Position numbers and translations under genes: made by a program
From: Parachlorella kessleri
Taxonomy: Eukaryota > Chlorophyta > Trebouxiophyceae > Chlorellales > Chlorellaceae
Assembly (NCBI GenBank): GCA_001598975.1
Contig: BBXU01000542.1
Location: 1 to 59,331, forward strand
DNA length: 59,331 nucleotides
Direction: 5' to 3'
Part shown: one piece after another, positions 1-11,611 of the stretch
Layout of the letters: every line of letters starts with the position of its first letter
Numbering within the stretch: the first letter of the stretch is position 1
The notes under the pieces: model-generated
The model's database searches: none
What the model saw: only the letters and a program-made list of their open reading frames with translations
Told to the model about the DNA's origin: nothing

Positions 1-78
1 CCCCACACACACATACAAAAACCACCACCACCACCACACACACACGCGCGCGCGCGCGGCGCGCACACACAAAGCCAT
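1..78. repeat. CA/CAC/CG simple-sequence tract
   Basis: The window opens with dinucleotide and trinucleotide runs: CA, then ACC/CAC, then CG, then CA again. Bases 79-505 hold no recognisable coding exon and probably form the 5' flank of the F-box/LRR-like gene that begins near 506. Confidence 0.85.
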
Positions 79-505
79 CAGCCAGATTGACACAGGCTAG
101 GTAATGCCAGAAAGCATACTGCAAGTTGCTGCTTCCTCCAAGTTGGTACTTCCCTCCAGGATGTCATCACCCCACAACACCATTTGTCATGAAGTAACAG
201 GTCAAGCTGGCCTTTGATTTGAACCAGGGCAGCTTGCAGTATCCTCTTGACTAGCTCATGTCTTCTTGTTGTGCTTGCATTATCTATTCCAAATCATGTG
301 AAAAGCTGACTAAAAGGGGGTTACATAACCATTAGCATCCTCCCGCCAGCTCTTTTTAAAAAGCACCATGGTGCACCATGTGTGGCGCACCACGACCCTT
401 TGAAGTTAAGAGATAGAGGTGAAGTGCTTGACAGTAGCTCCGCATAGGAGTTTTTTGAAGTGCACTTACTGTCGTTGTCCTGGTCCTGGCCCGCACTGCG
501 ATAGT

Positions 506-2208
506 ATGCCGCAACCCGAGCAGCCCATACAGGAACAAAAACTACCTCACAAACTCCCTCACGACGTTCTGGGGCTCATCGCCTCCAAACTGCCGTTTCA
601 ACAGAGGCAAGTGTCTGAGGTATTCCGAAGTCAATGTATCTCGTGCTAAGGTGCTTAGGTACAAATGCGTGCCACCAACGCCTCTTATCTGCTATCTTGT
701 TTGTTGCAGACTGGCGTTTCTGAGCTGCTGCTCAGCAACGCGGGCTTTTCACAAGTCCCTCCGTCAGCAACAACAAACAACGGAAGGTAGCTGCCTCTGG
801 CCGCAGCTAAGATTTAGCCTGTCTGAGGCAGGGAATACAGCACGGCTGGCCACTTGGCTAGTGTTCTACAGGAACCAGCTACACAATCTTCACCTGGACT
901 TCCGCCCACCCGCCTCTCCCCTTGCCGGCGGCACAGAGCTGTTAGCAGCCCAGCAAGCTGCCTCACAGCTTTCACACCACAGCATGGCGCTCCTGGGCAT
1001 GCTTTCTGGAAGCAGTGTGCGCAGCCTCACCATCCTCTCTGACCTTGATTTGTACGCTGGGGGCTGGCTGCAAACTCTCCCACAGCTGCAGCACCTATCA
1101 GTGGCAGGGCCCAAGGTCGTTGTTGGCCCTGGCCTATCGCAGCTTCCAGCCCTTCGTAGCTTGGTGCTTGTTGGTGGCCAGCGCCATTCCGCGGCGGTCA
1201 GCCTGCCTGCGGATTTGCTCCCTCCAAGCCTTACATACCTGCAGTTTGGCTACTTTGATGCTGTAAAGCTGTCAAAAATGGACTTGCCAGCAGGCGGGTT
1301 GCCATACTTGCAGTCCCTCGTGCTACAAAACTCCAGGAACACGGCTGTTGAGCTTCCTTGGCTGGCAGCCTGCCCGCAGCTGACTCTGCTGCAGCTTGAC
1401 GCATGCAGAGTGCCCTCTCTTCCAGAAATGCTGACCTCTGTGACAGCTTTGAAGCACCTCAGCCTACGCAATGCTAAGAGGAGATGGTGAGCTACTCCTG
1501 CCGGTAGCGGCGCTTCAGCAGTTGACACAACTGGACCTGCGCAGCATCCCCATTTCCTCGGTGCCTGGGGCCGTTGTATCACTGGCTGCTCTACAGGTAA
1601 GGCTGCACCTGGGGTACTATTGTCAATCTGGCCAATTTTGGTTGCCTTGCTAGACCTGCAATACTCACCAAGCACACAGAGCCTTGGCTGCATGTCTTTC
1701 CTGTTTCTCCTCATACTTCTCAGGCGACCATGGTGTGCATATGCAACTGGCGGTAGTGCTCAGGTTAGACATGTGGTGCATACATGTTGATGGAGGTCAT
1801 TACCAGGCTGTCACATGTGCTCACACAAGCTACTTCCTCGACCCTGTGTACTGAAAGGTAACATACTTAAAGTGAGTGCAGGTGCTGGACATTAAAGACT
1901 GTGCCATTGAGACAGATTTGCTCCTCAGCAGCACTACCATTACGTCACTGGCACTGGATGACGACACTCTCCTTGCAAGCCTCCAGATCCTGACAGGGCT
2001 GGCAGCGCTGCGGTCGATGAGTATATATGAAACTGGCTTAGACTATGATTTTGACGAGGTATGTGACCTGCTGACGTGCCTTGCGGCCATTCCCAGCTTT
2101 GAGGTTCTAACTGTACATTGGGTGTTCCAGGATTCGCAGCCCTTCGTCACGACTCGCAAGGTGATGGAGGCACTCAACTTTCACAACTTTGACATCGAAA
2201 CCTTGTGA
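506..2208 (+). pseudogene. F-box/LRR-like protein, copy A, frameshifted
   Basis: Exon 1 (506-606) starts MPQPEQPIQEQKL and carries an F-box-like motif (LPHDVLGLIASKLPF). Exon 2 (710-1596) continues LAFLSCCSATRAFHK and then leucine-rich repeats. The last exon (1882-2208) begins VLDIKDCAIE and ends at TGA. The intron after exon 1 uses a GC donor (CAGAG then GCAAGT) at 607; the homologous donor in copies B and C is GT in the same phase. Near 1470-1490 the frame breaks: the upstream frame reads LKHLSLRNA and then hits TGA, while the next frame continues LRGDGELLLPVAALQQL, which aligns with copy C. This looks like a net 2-base loss. The gene is therefore probably disrupted unless the assembly is wrong. 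F-box/LRR proteins typically select substrates for SCF ubiquitin ligases; that role is inferred from the fold only. Confidence 0.6.
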
Positions 2209-2965
2209 GAATCCTGGTTGGACTGCAAATGGGTCAATAATAAGGGGCCAATTGTAGTAACTACTTGTCAGGCTACAAGATGGTTGACGCTCAGGACGAT
2301 GTGCAAACTTAAGGTGTGCAAATACTATAATTCATCAGGGTACAAAGGTGGCACAGGTGCAAAAATGATGGCCAACAGTGCTAGGCTGGGTACTTGCCTG
2401 GCTGCATTGCTTCCTCTACTACTCATTCCCGCGCCAAATTACACACGTCCTTGTCATAAGGACATGTTGGCCTTGCCAAGGCGAGGTGGCCTTCCTGTGC
2501 TTTGGGACAGGTTGTGTGATTGGACGTGTTCTGGTCAATGACGAGGCCCTGAAAGCTCAGCAACCCCAACCATCTCTTGGTGAAGAAGCCCCTTGCTTCT
2601 GGTTACTGTTTTGTCAATGACTCTTCCTCAACTTATGTGGCATGGGTTGCGAAAGGAATGTGTGGACTGTTAACCAACGCCTCGAAGCAGCAAACTTTCA
2701 GCAAATAATGCTTGAAAGCGACGGCCTGTCTGTTGGAGAGACCTACAGGCTTGGAAAGTCAGGCACGATCCCTAAACCTCTTTGCATCCAGCCTATCCCT
2801 CAGTAACCCCTTGCCCCATACCAGCCACCATATTACGTCGAGGCTCATCACAAGCCCCCTGAGCAATCCAAGGGTTCCCGCCAGTGTTGTTTGCTGCTTG
2901 TCCCCTCCTGATCACTAGGTGCAGCAATATATTACTCAACTCCACAGTCCAAAATCCCCAGCAGC
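2209..2965. other. Intergenic, no gene seen
   Basis: This stretch lies between the F-box/LRR-like copy A and the BCCIP/Bcp1 gene, both on the plus strand. Several short open frames occur, but none resembles a protein family or has convincing splice structure. It presumably holds the 3' untranslated region of the first gene and the promoter of the second. Confidence 0.5.
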
Positions 2966-5404
2966 ATGCCCAAGCGCAAACAGGCCAGCTCGGACTCCCT
3001 CTTGGACGAGGAAGAGGAGGAGCAGGTTTCCAACGACAGTTTTGACAGCGATACATCCAGCTCTGGTGTTAGCGACTCGGAGGGTCTTTCTGGGGACGAT
3101 GACAGCAGCGAGGATAGCGGGGATGACGAAGACGGCGAGGCGTTCGACAGTATAAACGTGGACTTCGAGTTCTACGACCCACAGGAAAAGGACTTTCACG
3201 GCCTGAAAGCGCTGCTGCACACATACCTAGATGGGGAACAGTACAACTGCTCAGAGCTGGTGGAAGCAATAATAGAGCAGGCAAGTTGAGGAGGTATCAG
3301 TGTTTTCGTGGCCTGCCAGTAGTTGTGAAATTGTTGTGTGCGGCCTGCATTGTACATGTCTTACAGCTACGTGGCAGAGGCCTCCAGCCTTCCAAAGATG
3401 TTGTAGATGCATCTGCTGCAGGCGGCGGTGGGAACAGTAATCAAATGTGGGGAGGACGATGACCCCATTGGAGTGTGCACAGTATTCAACCTGAAGCAGC
3501 ATAGCCACCTCAAATCTCTCGTAGAACTCAAAAGCTTTCTGCTAGCCCGCTGCTCTGACGACAGGTGCAAGGATGCGTTACAAAAGGTGCGGCTGTAGTG
3601 AGCTCGTTGCCATGTCGGTAGGAGGCACGCTGTCCAGCTTGGGAGTCTCAGCCAAGTTTACCTGGAGAAAGGGAAGCAGCCAGTTTATCTGGGAAAGGGG
3701 AGCTTCTGTGGCATTCGAGACCAAGTAGAATTTCTGACCAGGGCTTGGCACCAAAGGCAGCTTGTCATATCGGCACGGACAGTGAGCACCTAGGCCACAG
3801 CTCACTTTCCCAAACATGCAGTAAACTTTGCAACCCAGAGACATACTCAACTGCTGCCGATATTCTCATCCTTGACGGGACGTGACGGCCGTCGAACCAA
3901 GGGAATTGTGAGACAGCTAGGATGGCAGGGGGGGATCCTGCATTAGCAAAGCAGGGCAGCGGACAAATCTTTCAGGTGACCATTGACTGACACTGTATCC
4001 GCACCTGCAGGCTTGGTCGGCGCTTGGGACAGGGCTGGTTGTGAGCGAGCGGCTCATAAACTGTCCGCCACAGCTTGCCCCGCCGCTGCAGCAGAACCTC
4101 TTCGAGGAGATTCAGGCAGCAGCAAGGGAAGAGGAAACCCAGGCGAGCCGCTGCTGTTACCCAGCATTGTACTAGAGGTTTGATCGCTGGCATATGCATC
4201 TTTTGGGATGCATATGCAAGGGCAGAAGTTGGCAGGACAGCTGTATTGATAGGCGGCCTGTTTGCTTGGGGATTTCATGCGTTGAAGATTGCCTGCACCA
4301 CTTGGGCATGCTCCTCCTAGGCTTCATTTTCTTTGCCCTGCCATAAAGCTTGATGCCAAAAGTGCTGGTCGCCAACAACAATGCTCATTTCATTTATTGG
4401 GTGCTGCAGGAGTTGCGAGAGTCCTACTTCTTCAAACGGTACCTCATGGTGGCAAGAGCCTATGTGGACCCAGAGCAGCAGGAGGAGCAGCAGCGGCAGC
4501 GACAACAGGACGGTGTAGGGACTAACGGGAAGAAGCAGAAGAAGGGGAAAAAACCTAAGGAGGTGTGCCCAGCTGAATGGAGGCAGATTGGATGCCATGT
4601 ACCAGGATTGCGTGCCTGGCTAGGGGCCTCCGTCAAGCCAATATAGGGGCGCCACAGCAGGCGGCACCCTCACGCAAGCAGCCCTCGGACCTCCTGCCTC
4701 TGCCCTACCATTACCTCACAGTAACCGGAGCGGTGCACTTGCAGCAGCCTGGTTTCCTCTGCGGAGATGCAAGTGAAGGCAGGGCTATATGGCTCATGGT
4801 ACTGCAGGCCCACCCAAGTGCAGCAGCGCCAGCACCAGTCCCACCCTCTGCCCTAGTCTATGCCACCCCGGAGGCGGAGTGCTTCCACAGCCGTGCAGCC
4901 TGGAGCTTCACCTTCCCCGTCGCCAACCGCCCCGTGGGCAAGGGCGACCTTGTGCCGCATCGGCTAGTGATGTGTGTGGATGCAGCCAAGGTAAGGGCGG
5001 GGCTCACCAATGTGAAAGAATGCTTGTTTGTCTTAAGACCGAGGTGGCCCTGCAACCAGCAATGCCCTGCAGGTGGGTTTTTTGGTTGGTTCTGTGACGG
5101 ACAGTGGGTGGTAATTTTGTAACAGCGGCCAAAGCGGGGCTAGGGTTTGCACAACGTTGTTTGGTGCCGCGGCTGGGTGCGTCGGCAGGGCTGGCAGAGC
5201 GTCCTTGTGTGCCTGGTAGCCGCAACCGCAGCGCTGATGGTGGCAAGGCCCCCTAGGCCGTGGATCAGAGGAGTGAGTGGGGAACTGTGTGATGAGCTGA
5301 GGTGCGTGGTAATTTCAAAGCGCCGGTGTGCTGTGCAGGTTCCAGCGGCACTAGACGAACTGAAAGCCTTGGTGGCTGCTGGCGGTGGTGGGGAGCAGCA
5401 GTAG
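2966..5404 (+). CDS. BCP1: BCCIP / Bcp1 family protein
   Basis: Six exons were read: 2966-3280, about 3422-3586 (possibly from 3407), 4011-4142, 4410-4562, 4661-4990 and 5339-5404. The N-terminus is Lys-rich, then very acidic (DEEEEE, then many Asp/Ser up to residue ~65). The BCCIP core follows: VDFEFYDPQEKDFHGLK, then AAVGTVIKCGEDDDPIGV, then TGLVVSERLINCPPQLAPPL, then RESYFFKRYLMVARAYV and a closing WSFTFPV block. In yeast Bcp1 is a nuclear chaperone for ribosomal protein L23; in animals BCCIP binds BRCA2 and p21. The yeast-like role is the more likely one here (inference). A low-complexity Gln and Lys stretch (4476-4556) interrupts the core. The introns at 3281 and 4143 appear to use GC donors. 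Start is the first ATG of the acidic region. Confidence 0.9.
4190..4217. repeat. Perfect 11-bp inverted repeat
   Basis: GCATATGCATC at 4190-4200 is followed by a 6-base spacer and its exact reverse complement at 4207-4217. It sits in the third intron of the BCCIP/Bcp1 gene, about 50 bases after the donor. It could fold as a hairpin in the pre-mRNA or be a fortuitous palindrome; no function can be assigned. Confidence 0.8.
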
Positions 5405-5855
5405 CTGACTGAGTTGCCTGAGCTCAGCTTGGGACGCATGCAGCGCACTTGGCCTGCGCGGCCGCTGCCTCGGCGGTGCCACGCTCTTCACTGTGCACCC
5501 TCTGCCCGGTGGGCTGACGCTGGCGCCAGAGGGGCTACTGCAGCAGGGTCGTCTGGTGCGTGGCACCCGTGCTCAGCCATGGTCTTGGTGTTAGCTGGTG
5601 GTGGCGCACGTGATTGCAACTCTTGTACTGGCAAAGGCAACCTATGAGAGCACTCCTGGGACACACACACACCAGAGCAGATGCTGTCTGTAGACTCTGT
5701 AGCAACTTGAGGTCACAAATCTGGGACCACAGGGACACAGTCAGTTCATAGTGGACCGTCCCAACAGACAACCAAGGAGGACAATGGGACAATCAAGAAC
5801 TTCCTAAAATGGAAGCGCGTTAGCTGGCAGCATGATTACTGTATCTCTGCGAGCG
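5405..5855. other. Convergent 3' intergenic stretch
   Basis: This stretch separates the stop of BCCIP/Bcp1 (plus strand) from the stop of the RAP-domain gene (minus strand), so it holds both 3' ends. No gene-like reading frame, RNA gene or clear terminator-type structure is visible. Confidence 0.5.
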
Positions 5856-8800
5856 TCACGGCAGTGCCGCCGCTGGCAGCTGCTGCAGCGGTGCTTGATT
5901 CACCAGGAAGGCCCTGGCAGCAGCCACCAGCTCCTCCGAGGAGGCATTACGCTTAACCAGCAGCATGGGCGGCGGCAGGAGTGCCACCTCCCAGCCTACC
6001 AACCGCCCGAGCCGCTGCTGCAATGTAGCATGGCCCACCGGGAGGCTGGTTGTGCGCACCACGTCAGCAGACTGGGCAACCCTCACGCCGAAGCGCAGCT
6101 CGGGCACCACAAGGTCTAGCAGCACTGCGGCGCCAGAGTGTGGGTCCTGCAACAAGTAGTGCTCTCTCACCTCGTCTGCCCCGCACAGAGCTGCCGCAGC
6201 GCCTGCAGCAATGCACACCGCGTTAAGCAGCACGGGCAAGCAAGGGCCATATATTCGGCATACAAGGAAGCGCGCTTGGCCGCTCCATCCAGCTGCTGAG
6301 CTGTATCGTGCTGGTGCCGTGCTAGCAGCGCCTGGCATGCTTCCCCACCGGCAAGGGATAGTTGCCAACGATACGCATGCTGTGAGCTCTGTCTGCAGGG
6401 CTGATGGCTCCTAGAGGCTTCCATGCCCCTCAGGTGCTACACATGGAACTTTTTAACCACCACCTTGGGGCCACCGCCGCCTGTACGAAAGCCCAACAAC
6501 TTCCATAACTCCAGTAACTTGGCTTTTGCTACCCCGCTGGGCAGTCCAGTGGAGGATTCGAACCCCCCTGTCACCGGCAAGCATCACCCACCGTCAAGGT
6601 TGCATGGTACATGGTCCGCCGCACCGGTCGATCCCTCTCCAGCACTTGCTGCTGCAGCAGTACCCCTTGCTCGAAGAGCCCATCCGGCAACCGAGCCACG
6701 CTCTGCCCTGCCCTGGCTCCTGCCATGCCTGAATCAGCTGCGCCCACGCCTTCAACTGTCGCTGGTGCCCACCCAGCAGCCGGCCGGTCCGCGGCACCCA
6801 CTCCCGGCCCTGCTGTGCCTTCCATCGGTAATGGTAATTGGCTGCCATACTGCTCCAGCAACAGGTGGTACGCTGTGAGCCAGCGGGTAGGGAAATGACC
6901 GTGGGCCACAGACTCTCCACCAGAGGCGCCAACTGATGCGGAGGGCGGGGACGGGGCTCCATGCAGGGCCAGCAGCATTGCCCACTGCCCGGGGGTGCAC
7001 CGCTGCACGCAAGCAGCAGCGCTGGGGTTACTAGAGATGGTTGGCAGAGAGTAGATGGCACCCAGTGCAAGCTAAGTTGCCAACAAGTGCTAGTATTGCA
7101 GCTACAACTGCACCTTCAGCCTGCTATGCATGCAGCGCCGGGCTTCTCTGGACGTCACCTGAGCCCAAGTGGCACCACCCTCAGAGCACATGGGCGCAAC
7201 CGCCGTTCTCATAAACAAAACCGCCATGCCTTGCTTTGCCCACTAACTACGTGTGCAACACACACGCAGAACCTTCCCACTGCTGCCATCCTTACTCTGA
7301 ACATGGTCAGGGCCCAGGCCACAGTAGCCAGGAAGAGCTGGTCTGCTCCACCATATGCCATCGCCACCTGGAAGCACGCCTTGCAGACGGCCTCCCCAGG
7401 ATCCAAGCCTAGCCTGGCCAGACCAGTCAAGGCAGAGGTCAGCTCTCGAGCCTGCTCCGGGCCCAGCAGCTTTGACCAAAAGGCTGCAGAGGCAAGGAAC
7501 GGGAGCACAAGACAGAGCTCAAGGGAGGGCCAGCTGCAAGACAAGTGTGGGGGACACCATTCACCACGGTGGCAGAGTAGTACTGTAAAGACCGAGGGAA
7601 GCGAAGGCGGCACCTGGGTCTTGTTGAGCAGGCAGGTCCTGCTGCTGCCTCCCCTACAATCTGGTTTCTACCGCCGCCACCGTTGCCTTGGCAAGCAAGG
7701 CTCCCTCAACCGGGGCTAGCAAACTACACGCAACCGGTTGTAGCCAGGATGGCTGGGCACAAGCGCGCTGCCGCCGACTTCCCCGCTTGCAGCAGCCTCC
7801 TGTCCCTGAAACTTCAGTTGCGCTCAGGGGGCCTCTCTTACCCTCAACCAGGTCAGTCAAAATGGCTGGGGGCGGAGCATGGCGCAGCGCGCCCAGCGCT
7901 CCCAGCAGCTGACCAAGCGCCCAGGACCCCAGCTGCTCCCGGTGGGCGTGGCAGTGCAGGACAACGGCACACATCACCTTGTGCCCAGGGTAGCCTGCAC
8001 ATGTTGACTCCTTGCAGACTTTCAGGTGGGAGGGGACGATTCCACTCTCAAGGCAAGGAGTTACATGCACTGCCAAGCCCAAGGAAGGCGCCGCAACACC
8101 CCAGACGATGCTATTGGTACAGTCAAGTCAGCAACCAGGACCTCAACATCCAGCAATCTGTGCGCGTGATACATAAGCAACTGCTATAGAACTCTTAGAA
8201 AACACACACCGTCAGCCCGTCCTGCCCAATTTGACCAGGAGCATGGAGCTCAGTAACAGAGTCAATACCCCCAAGCCTGCATTTTAACCAAGCCCCGCAA
8301 GTATGCCAGCATTGCAGCAGCAAGTACACAACAGGCTACTGGTAAGCCCCTAGCTCACCGCTTGGAGGCCTACAAGTTGTGCCGTCATAAGAAGCCACGC
8401 CATCCTCCATCTCGTCCGCTTCCAGGGATTCAGGGTAGGACTGCCGCCCCAGAGCCACCCTGGTTTCTGCATAACCGTCATGCTGCTGCTGCTGCTGCGC
8501 CTGCCCCCACCGCTCCTGTGCCGGCAACTGCCGCTGCCACGCTCGCTGTGGCGGCTCCTGCGTCCCTCCACCTGGCGCTTGCCACATGGCTGGCGGTAGC
8601 TGCCTCTCCTGCTGCTGGTGGTGGTCGGCGTGGGGAGTGCTGCCCCTGGGCTGAGCCTCCCCTTGGGGAAAATCTTGCTGGCGATCAAGCCTAGGGATGC
8701 CGTTCGGTCCCTGCTCAGACTTCCAGGCAATGTGCACCGGCTCCATGTCTACCCACGTGGTGAGTATTTGAGTCAGGGCTACGCCATTGACAGGCTTGTC

Positions 8801-9487
8801 TGGCCCAAGGTGCTGCACAACTGCGCTCGCCAGTACCAGCTGCTGCTCACTGGTGAGCCACAGCCCTAGTCCATGGATAGCCACCCACACTGATGCCAGC
8901 TGGGGTAAGGGAAGGCGTGAAGCACGGTCCCCAGTGACCAACCTGAGCAGGTTGTTAGTCAGCATTCCACTAGGCACATACAGCTCTCCGCCTGACTGGG
9001 TGGCCAGCTTGTGAGCAGCTTCAAGCAGGCCGGCACGGTCACATGGGTAGAGCTCCCTGACGCCGTTGCAGGCTTGCATGGCTGACACCCACGCAACAAC
9101 CAGCGTCTTGGTAGGCACGGTGACGCAGAGCGTGGCTAGCAGCAACGAAACCAGGGCCCCGGCTGGCAAGCTGGCCAGCTGCTGCCAGCCCAGCTGCACT
9201 ATGGCCTGTGCTGCAGCCTCCTCAGCCGGGCTCGCTGCAACAGCGCTACGCTTTCGCTGCCTGGCTTGCCACTTATCCACGCAAAGCAGCGCGACTCCCA
9301 TTGCAGAACCTCCCAGCTGCTGAGGAGGAACAGACCGCAGGAGTGAAAGAACCGCCTGCAGGTCGGGCTGCTCGAACACCTGTTTTGGATCCAGGCCCCG
9401 AGCCATGGAGCTAGTCTGCTGCTGTGCCCGCTGTGGGGCCTGGTTCTCATGCTGCCTACCAGCTGGTGTCTCCCCAGCAGCTTCCAT
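5856..9487 (-). CDS. RAP-domain (OPR-like) putative organelle RNA-binding protein
   Basis: The first long exon (about 8359-9487) starts MEAAGETPAG and contains weak helical repeats such as PDLQAVLSLLRSVPPQQLGG and PLPQLASVWVAIHGLGL, with a Gln-rich tail. Further exons lie near 7840-8010 (REQLGSWALGQLLGALGAL), 7300-7500 (ELTSALTGLARLGLDPGEAV), 6590-7006 and 6170-6410. The C-terminus (5856-~6150) reads LLDLVVPELRFGVRVAQSAD and later TLQQRLGRLVGWEVALLPPP, the pattern of a RAP domain. In green algae, OPR proteins with or without RAP bind chloroplast or mitochondrial transcripts and control their stability, splicing or translation; the target here is unknown. No transit peptide is obvious after the chosen ATG, and a TAG lies just upstream, so an upstream targeting exon may be missing. 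The junction near 6170-6300 could not be put in frame cleanly. Confidence 0.65.
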
Positions 9488-10976
9488 GCCGCCCTACAGG
9501 CGGGACACAAGCCACTTTGTCGGGCGAGCCAAGCTGCACCTCCCGAGAAGACTTTCAACACAAGTTGACAGACCCCAGAAACACATATGCAACTTATATG
9601 CATCAAATATGTGCTGCGAAATTTGCATAGAAGACAAGCTCGGCCGGGTATCTGTAAGGCTGCAAGCAGCTGCAGGCAAGTGCGGCCACAATGAGACGAC
9701 TGCTCAGCTTATGGCGGCCGGTAGACTGCCTGGGGCTTGATAAACGGTTGTAAGCCCTATACATATACACAAAATCTAGCCAGCCTTTGAGCAAGTTCAC
9801 CTTGGTACTTCAATACCTGTGTGGGTGGCCCAGCTGTGCGCCCTTCCGCCAAGGGCGCAGCCTGCCTATAGTATTTTCGCCATGAGGACAGTCCGCACCG
9901 GCGTCTGCCGGCAAGGCTGCCCACAGGTCGCACGATGGCAGGTCCCTGTACAAGGCATGTTTGGTTTGCCATCAAGTGACCCCAAATCTTCTAAACCTGC
10001 CAGTGGAGGCGACGGCAGCTACAAACCGTCGTGTGGATGAGATCAGGAAGACGCCGCCTGGGGCAGCTAACCTCTTTGCTTCTGATCACGCGTGAGGTAC
10101 CATGATCGCTGCTGTGTGCTAAGCAGTTCAACTCAACAGGTGGGCAGAGTCTTACATCGATTACAGGGCAGCTGAACTAGGTAAGAATTAACAAAACTGT
10201 AAGGTTGACACCTTCCTTGCTGCAGTCAGCTCAAGCTGGTACCTTGCTGCCACTGAAGGCTTGAGGTTGGGCGAAGTTCAACTTGCTATCTGCTTTGTCT
10301 CCCGCAGGCGGCTACCTATCCAAGCAACCCGCTACCACAGAACATGTTGGTTTGCAACACACTGAGAGGGTATTCTTACTAGGTAGTTCGAGTAATACTG
10401 AGGAGCTCCTAATTACCAAGTGTGGATCCCCTCTAAGGCTGGGTGGTGTCCCACATGGGTCACGTGTCAACTACGCATTCATTGCTGAAGTCTGACCCAC
10501 TGACCACACTTGCCCCTTTCAGGAGGGGCCGGCTCGGCCAAGGTTTATAGCACTCGCCTGGGCTCCCAGCCTGAAGACGATGGAGGTTCCCTACATGTGG
10601 CCTAGGCATGCCCGCCTGTTCAAATACGAAGAATTCTATCAGCTCAGGCTGTGCACGTAGCTGTCATCTGCCGTGAAAGCATGAGCCTGACATCCAAGCT
10701 TCAGACAAAATCTCGCGTCAGCTGCTCCACCTTTTTACACAAAGGTGACCGTTGTCACAGCTCATTTCAGCTGAGATTTGCGCCTGCTTAGGTTTGAGTA
10801 GCAAGGCCGTTGCCCAGAACATTTCACTACCGGCCATCCAACATCAGCATTGCCCAGTGGGTCCACAGCACTGCTACAGCTGCCATAGTGCGACCTTTTC
10901 CTGAGAGCACCTCGAAGATTGCGAGTTCACTGCTGCCTTGGCTGCCCACTAGCTGTGCCAGTCAAACTCCTTTACA
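9488..10976. other. Intergenic, no gene seen
   Basis: About 1.5 kb between the start of the RAP-domain gene and the end of the small three-exon gene, both on the minus strand. Short open frames are present but unconvincing. An imperfectly tRNA-like stretch near 10530-10600 does not fold as a proper tRNA. A short inverted repeat (GCCCCT with AGGGGC) lies at 10513-10530. Confidence 0.45.
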
Positions 10977-11564
10977 TCACTTGGCCTTCTTCTTGATCTG
11001 CAACGCAGCCCCAGGTCGAGTAACACAAGTTGTACACTTCTCATCCACCAAGCTCTCCACGATATCTGGCCAGTGTGGTGCGCCCTGAGAGTTTACCAGA
11101 CAATGTGGCATCACACCGTGCAGCAGTCATGGTCACCCCGTGCTGCACGTAAGCTCCACAAACAGTCTTCCCTTCTTCGCCATCCCCAACTCACCCAGAT
11201 GAACTTGGCATCGTCGCACTTGGCCTGCACCGGCATGGTAGAGCAGTAGGGCACATAGTCCAGCCCCTGGTAGGCGGGGTCGTTCAGCCGCTTCCTCATC
11301 TGATACTCCCAGTGGTCCTCTGGTATTTTGTTGTGCTTCTGCAAGGCGCAGCACCATTTCGGAGATGTCATGTGGCGTTTGACCTGGTGTCGGTCTGCGC
11401 ATGCACCAGTAGCTTACCGCCGAGCCCCAGATGTCGGGCGCTTGGCTGCCGTTGTCCTCCATATTGGCTTCTTTCCGGCCTCGCTTGCACGCAGCTGCAA
11501 GTCTTTCGTTTCGGGCGTCAAGCTTTCTTCTACTCCCGCCACGACACTCCATGACCGTGGGCAT
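10977..11564 (-). CDS. Unrecognised small protein, three phase-0 exons
   Basis: Exons 11418-11564, 11195-11338 and 10977-11084 (147, 144 and 108 nt) are each whole multiples of three. They join in phase 0 with good GT...AG signals, giving about 132 residues. The N-terminus is basic (RRKLDARNERLAAACKRGRK). The middle reads PDIWGSA, then HNKIPEDHWEYQMRKRL and LDYVPYCSTMPVQAKC. The end reads HWPDIVESLVDEKCTTC followed by a Lys-rich tail (IKKKAK, then TGA). Four cysteines lie in the second half; no membrane segment or signal peptide is seen. I do not recognise the family. The clean phase structure and dense Trp/Tyr/Pro motifs argue that it is a real gene. The start may instead be the ATG at 11552. 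It lies head-to-head with the DUF2064 gene, only 47 bp apart. Confidence 0.65.
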
Positions 11565-11611
11565 GCCCACAAGCGTGCAGGATCGGCATTAATTTGGCTT
11601 CAGAGGCGGTG
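11565..11611. promoter_or_regulatory. Very short divergent promoter region
   Basis: Only 47 bp separate the first plausible ATG of the three-exon minus-strand gene (11564) from the first in-frame ATG of the DUF2064 gene (11612). If both starts are right, the pair must share one bidirectional promoter, or their transcripts must overlap. An upstream non-coding exon for either gene cannot be excluded. Confidence 0.4.

Noticed and set aside
1..78. Telomere or CRISPR-like repeat at the window edge
   Set aside because: The sequence is a mixed CA/CAC/CG simple repeat, without a telomeric TTTAGGG-type unit and without spacer-repeat periodicity.
6541..6620. A tRNA T-arm-like word (GGGGTTCGAATCC on the minus strand)
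   Set aside because: The surrounding sequence gives no acceptor stem, D-arm or anticodon arm that pair, and the position lies at the edge of an exon of the RAP-domain gene.
6961..7719. A 252-codon plus-strand open frame
   Set aside because: It is antisense to exons of the RAP-domain gene, has no family resemblance, and has the composition expected of a shadow frame.
10525..10610. Possible tRNA or tRNA-derived SINE (GGCTCGGCCAAGG ... ATAGCACTCGCC ... GGAGGTTC)
   Set aside because: A-box-like and GTTC-like words are present, but the anticodon stem and T-loop do not pair and no repeat copies were seen in the window.
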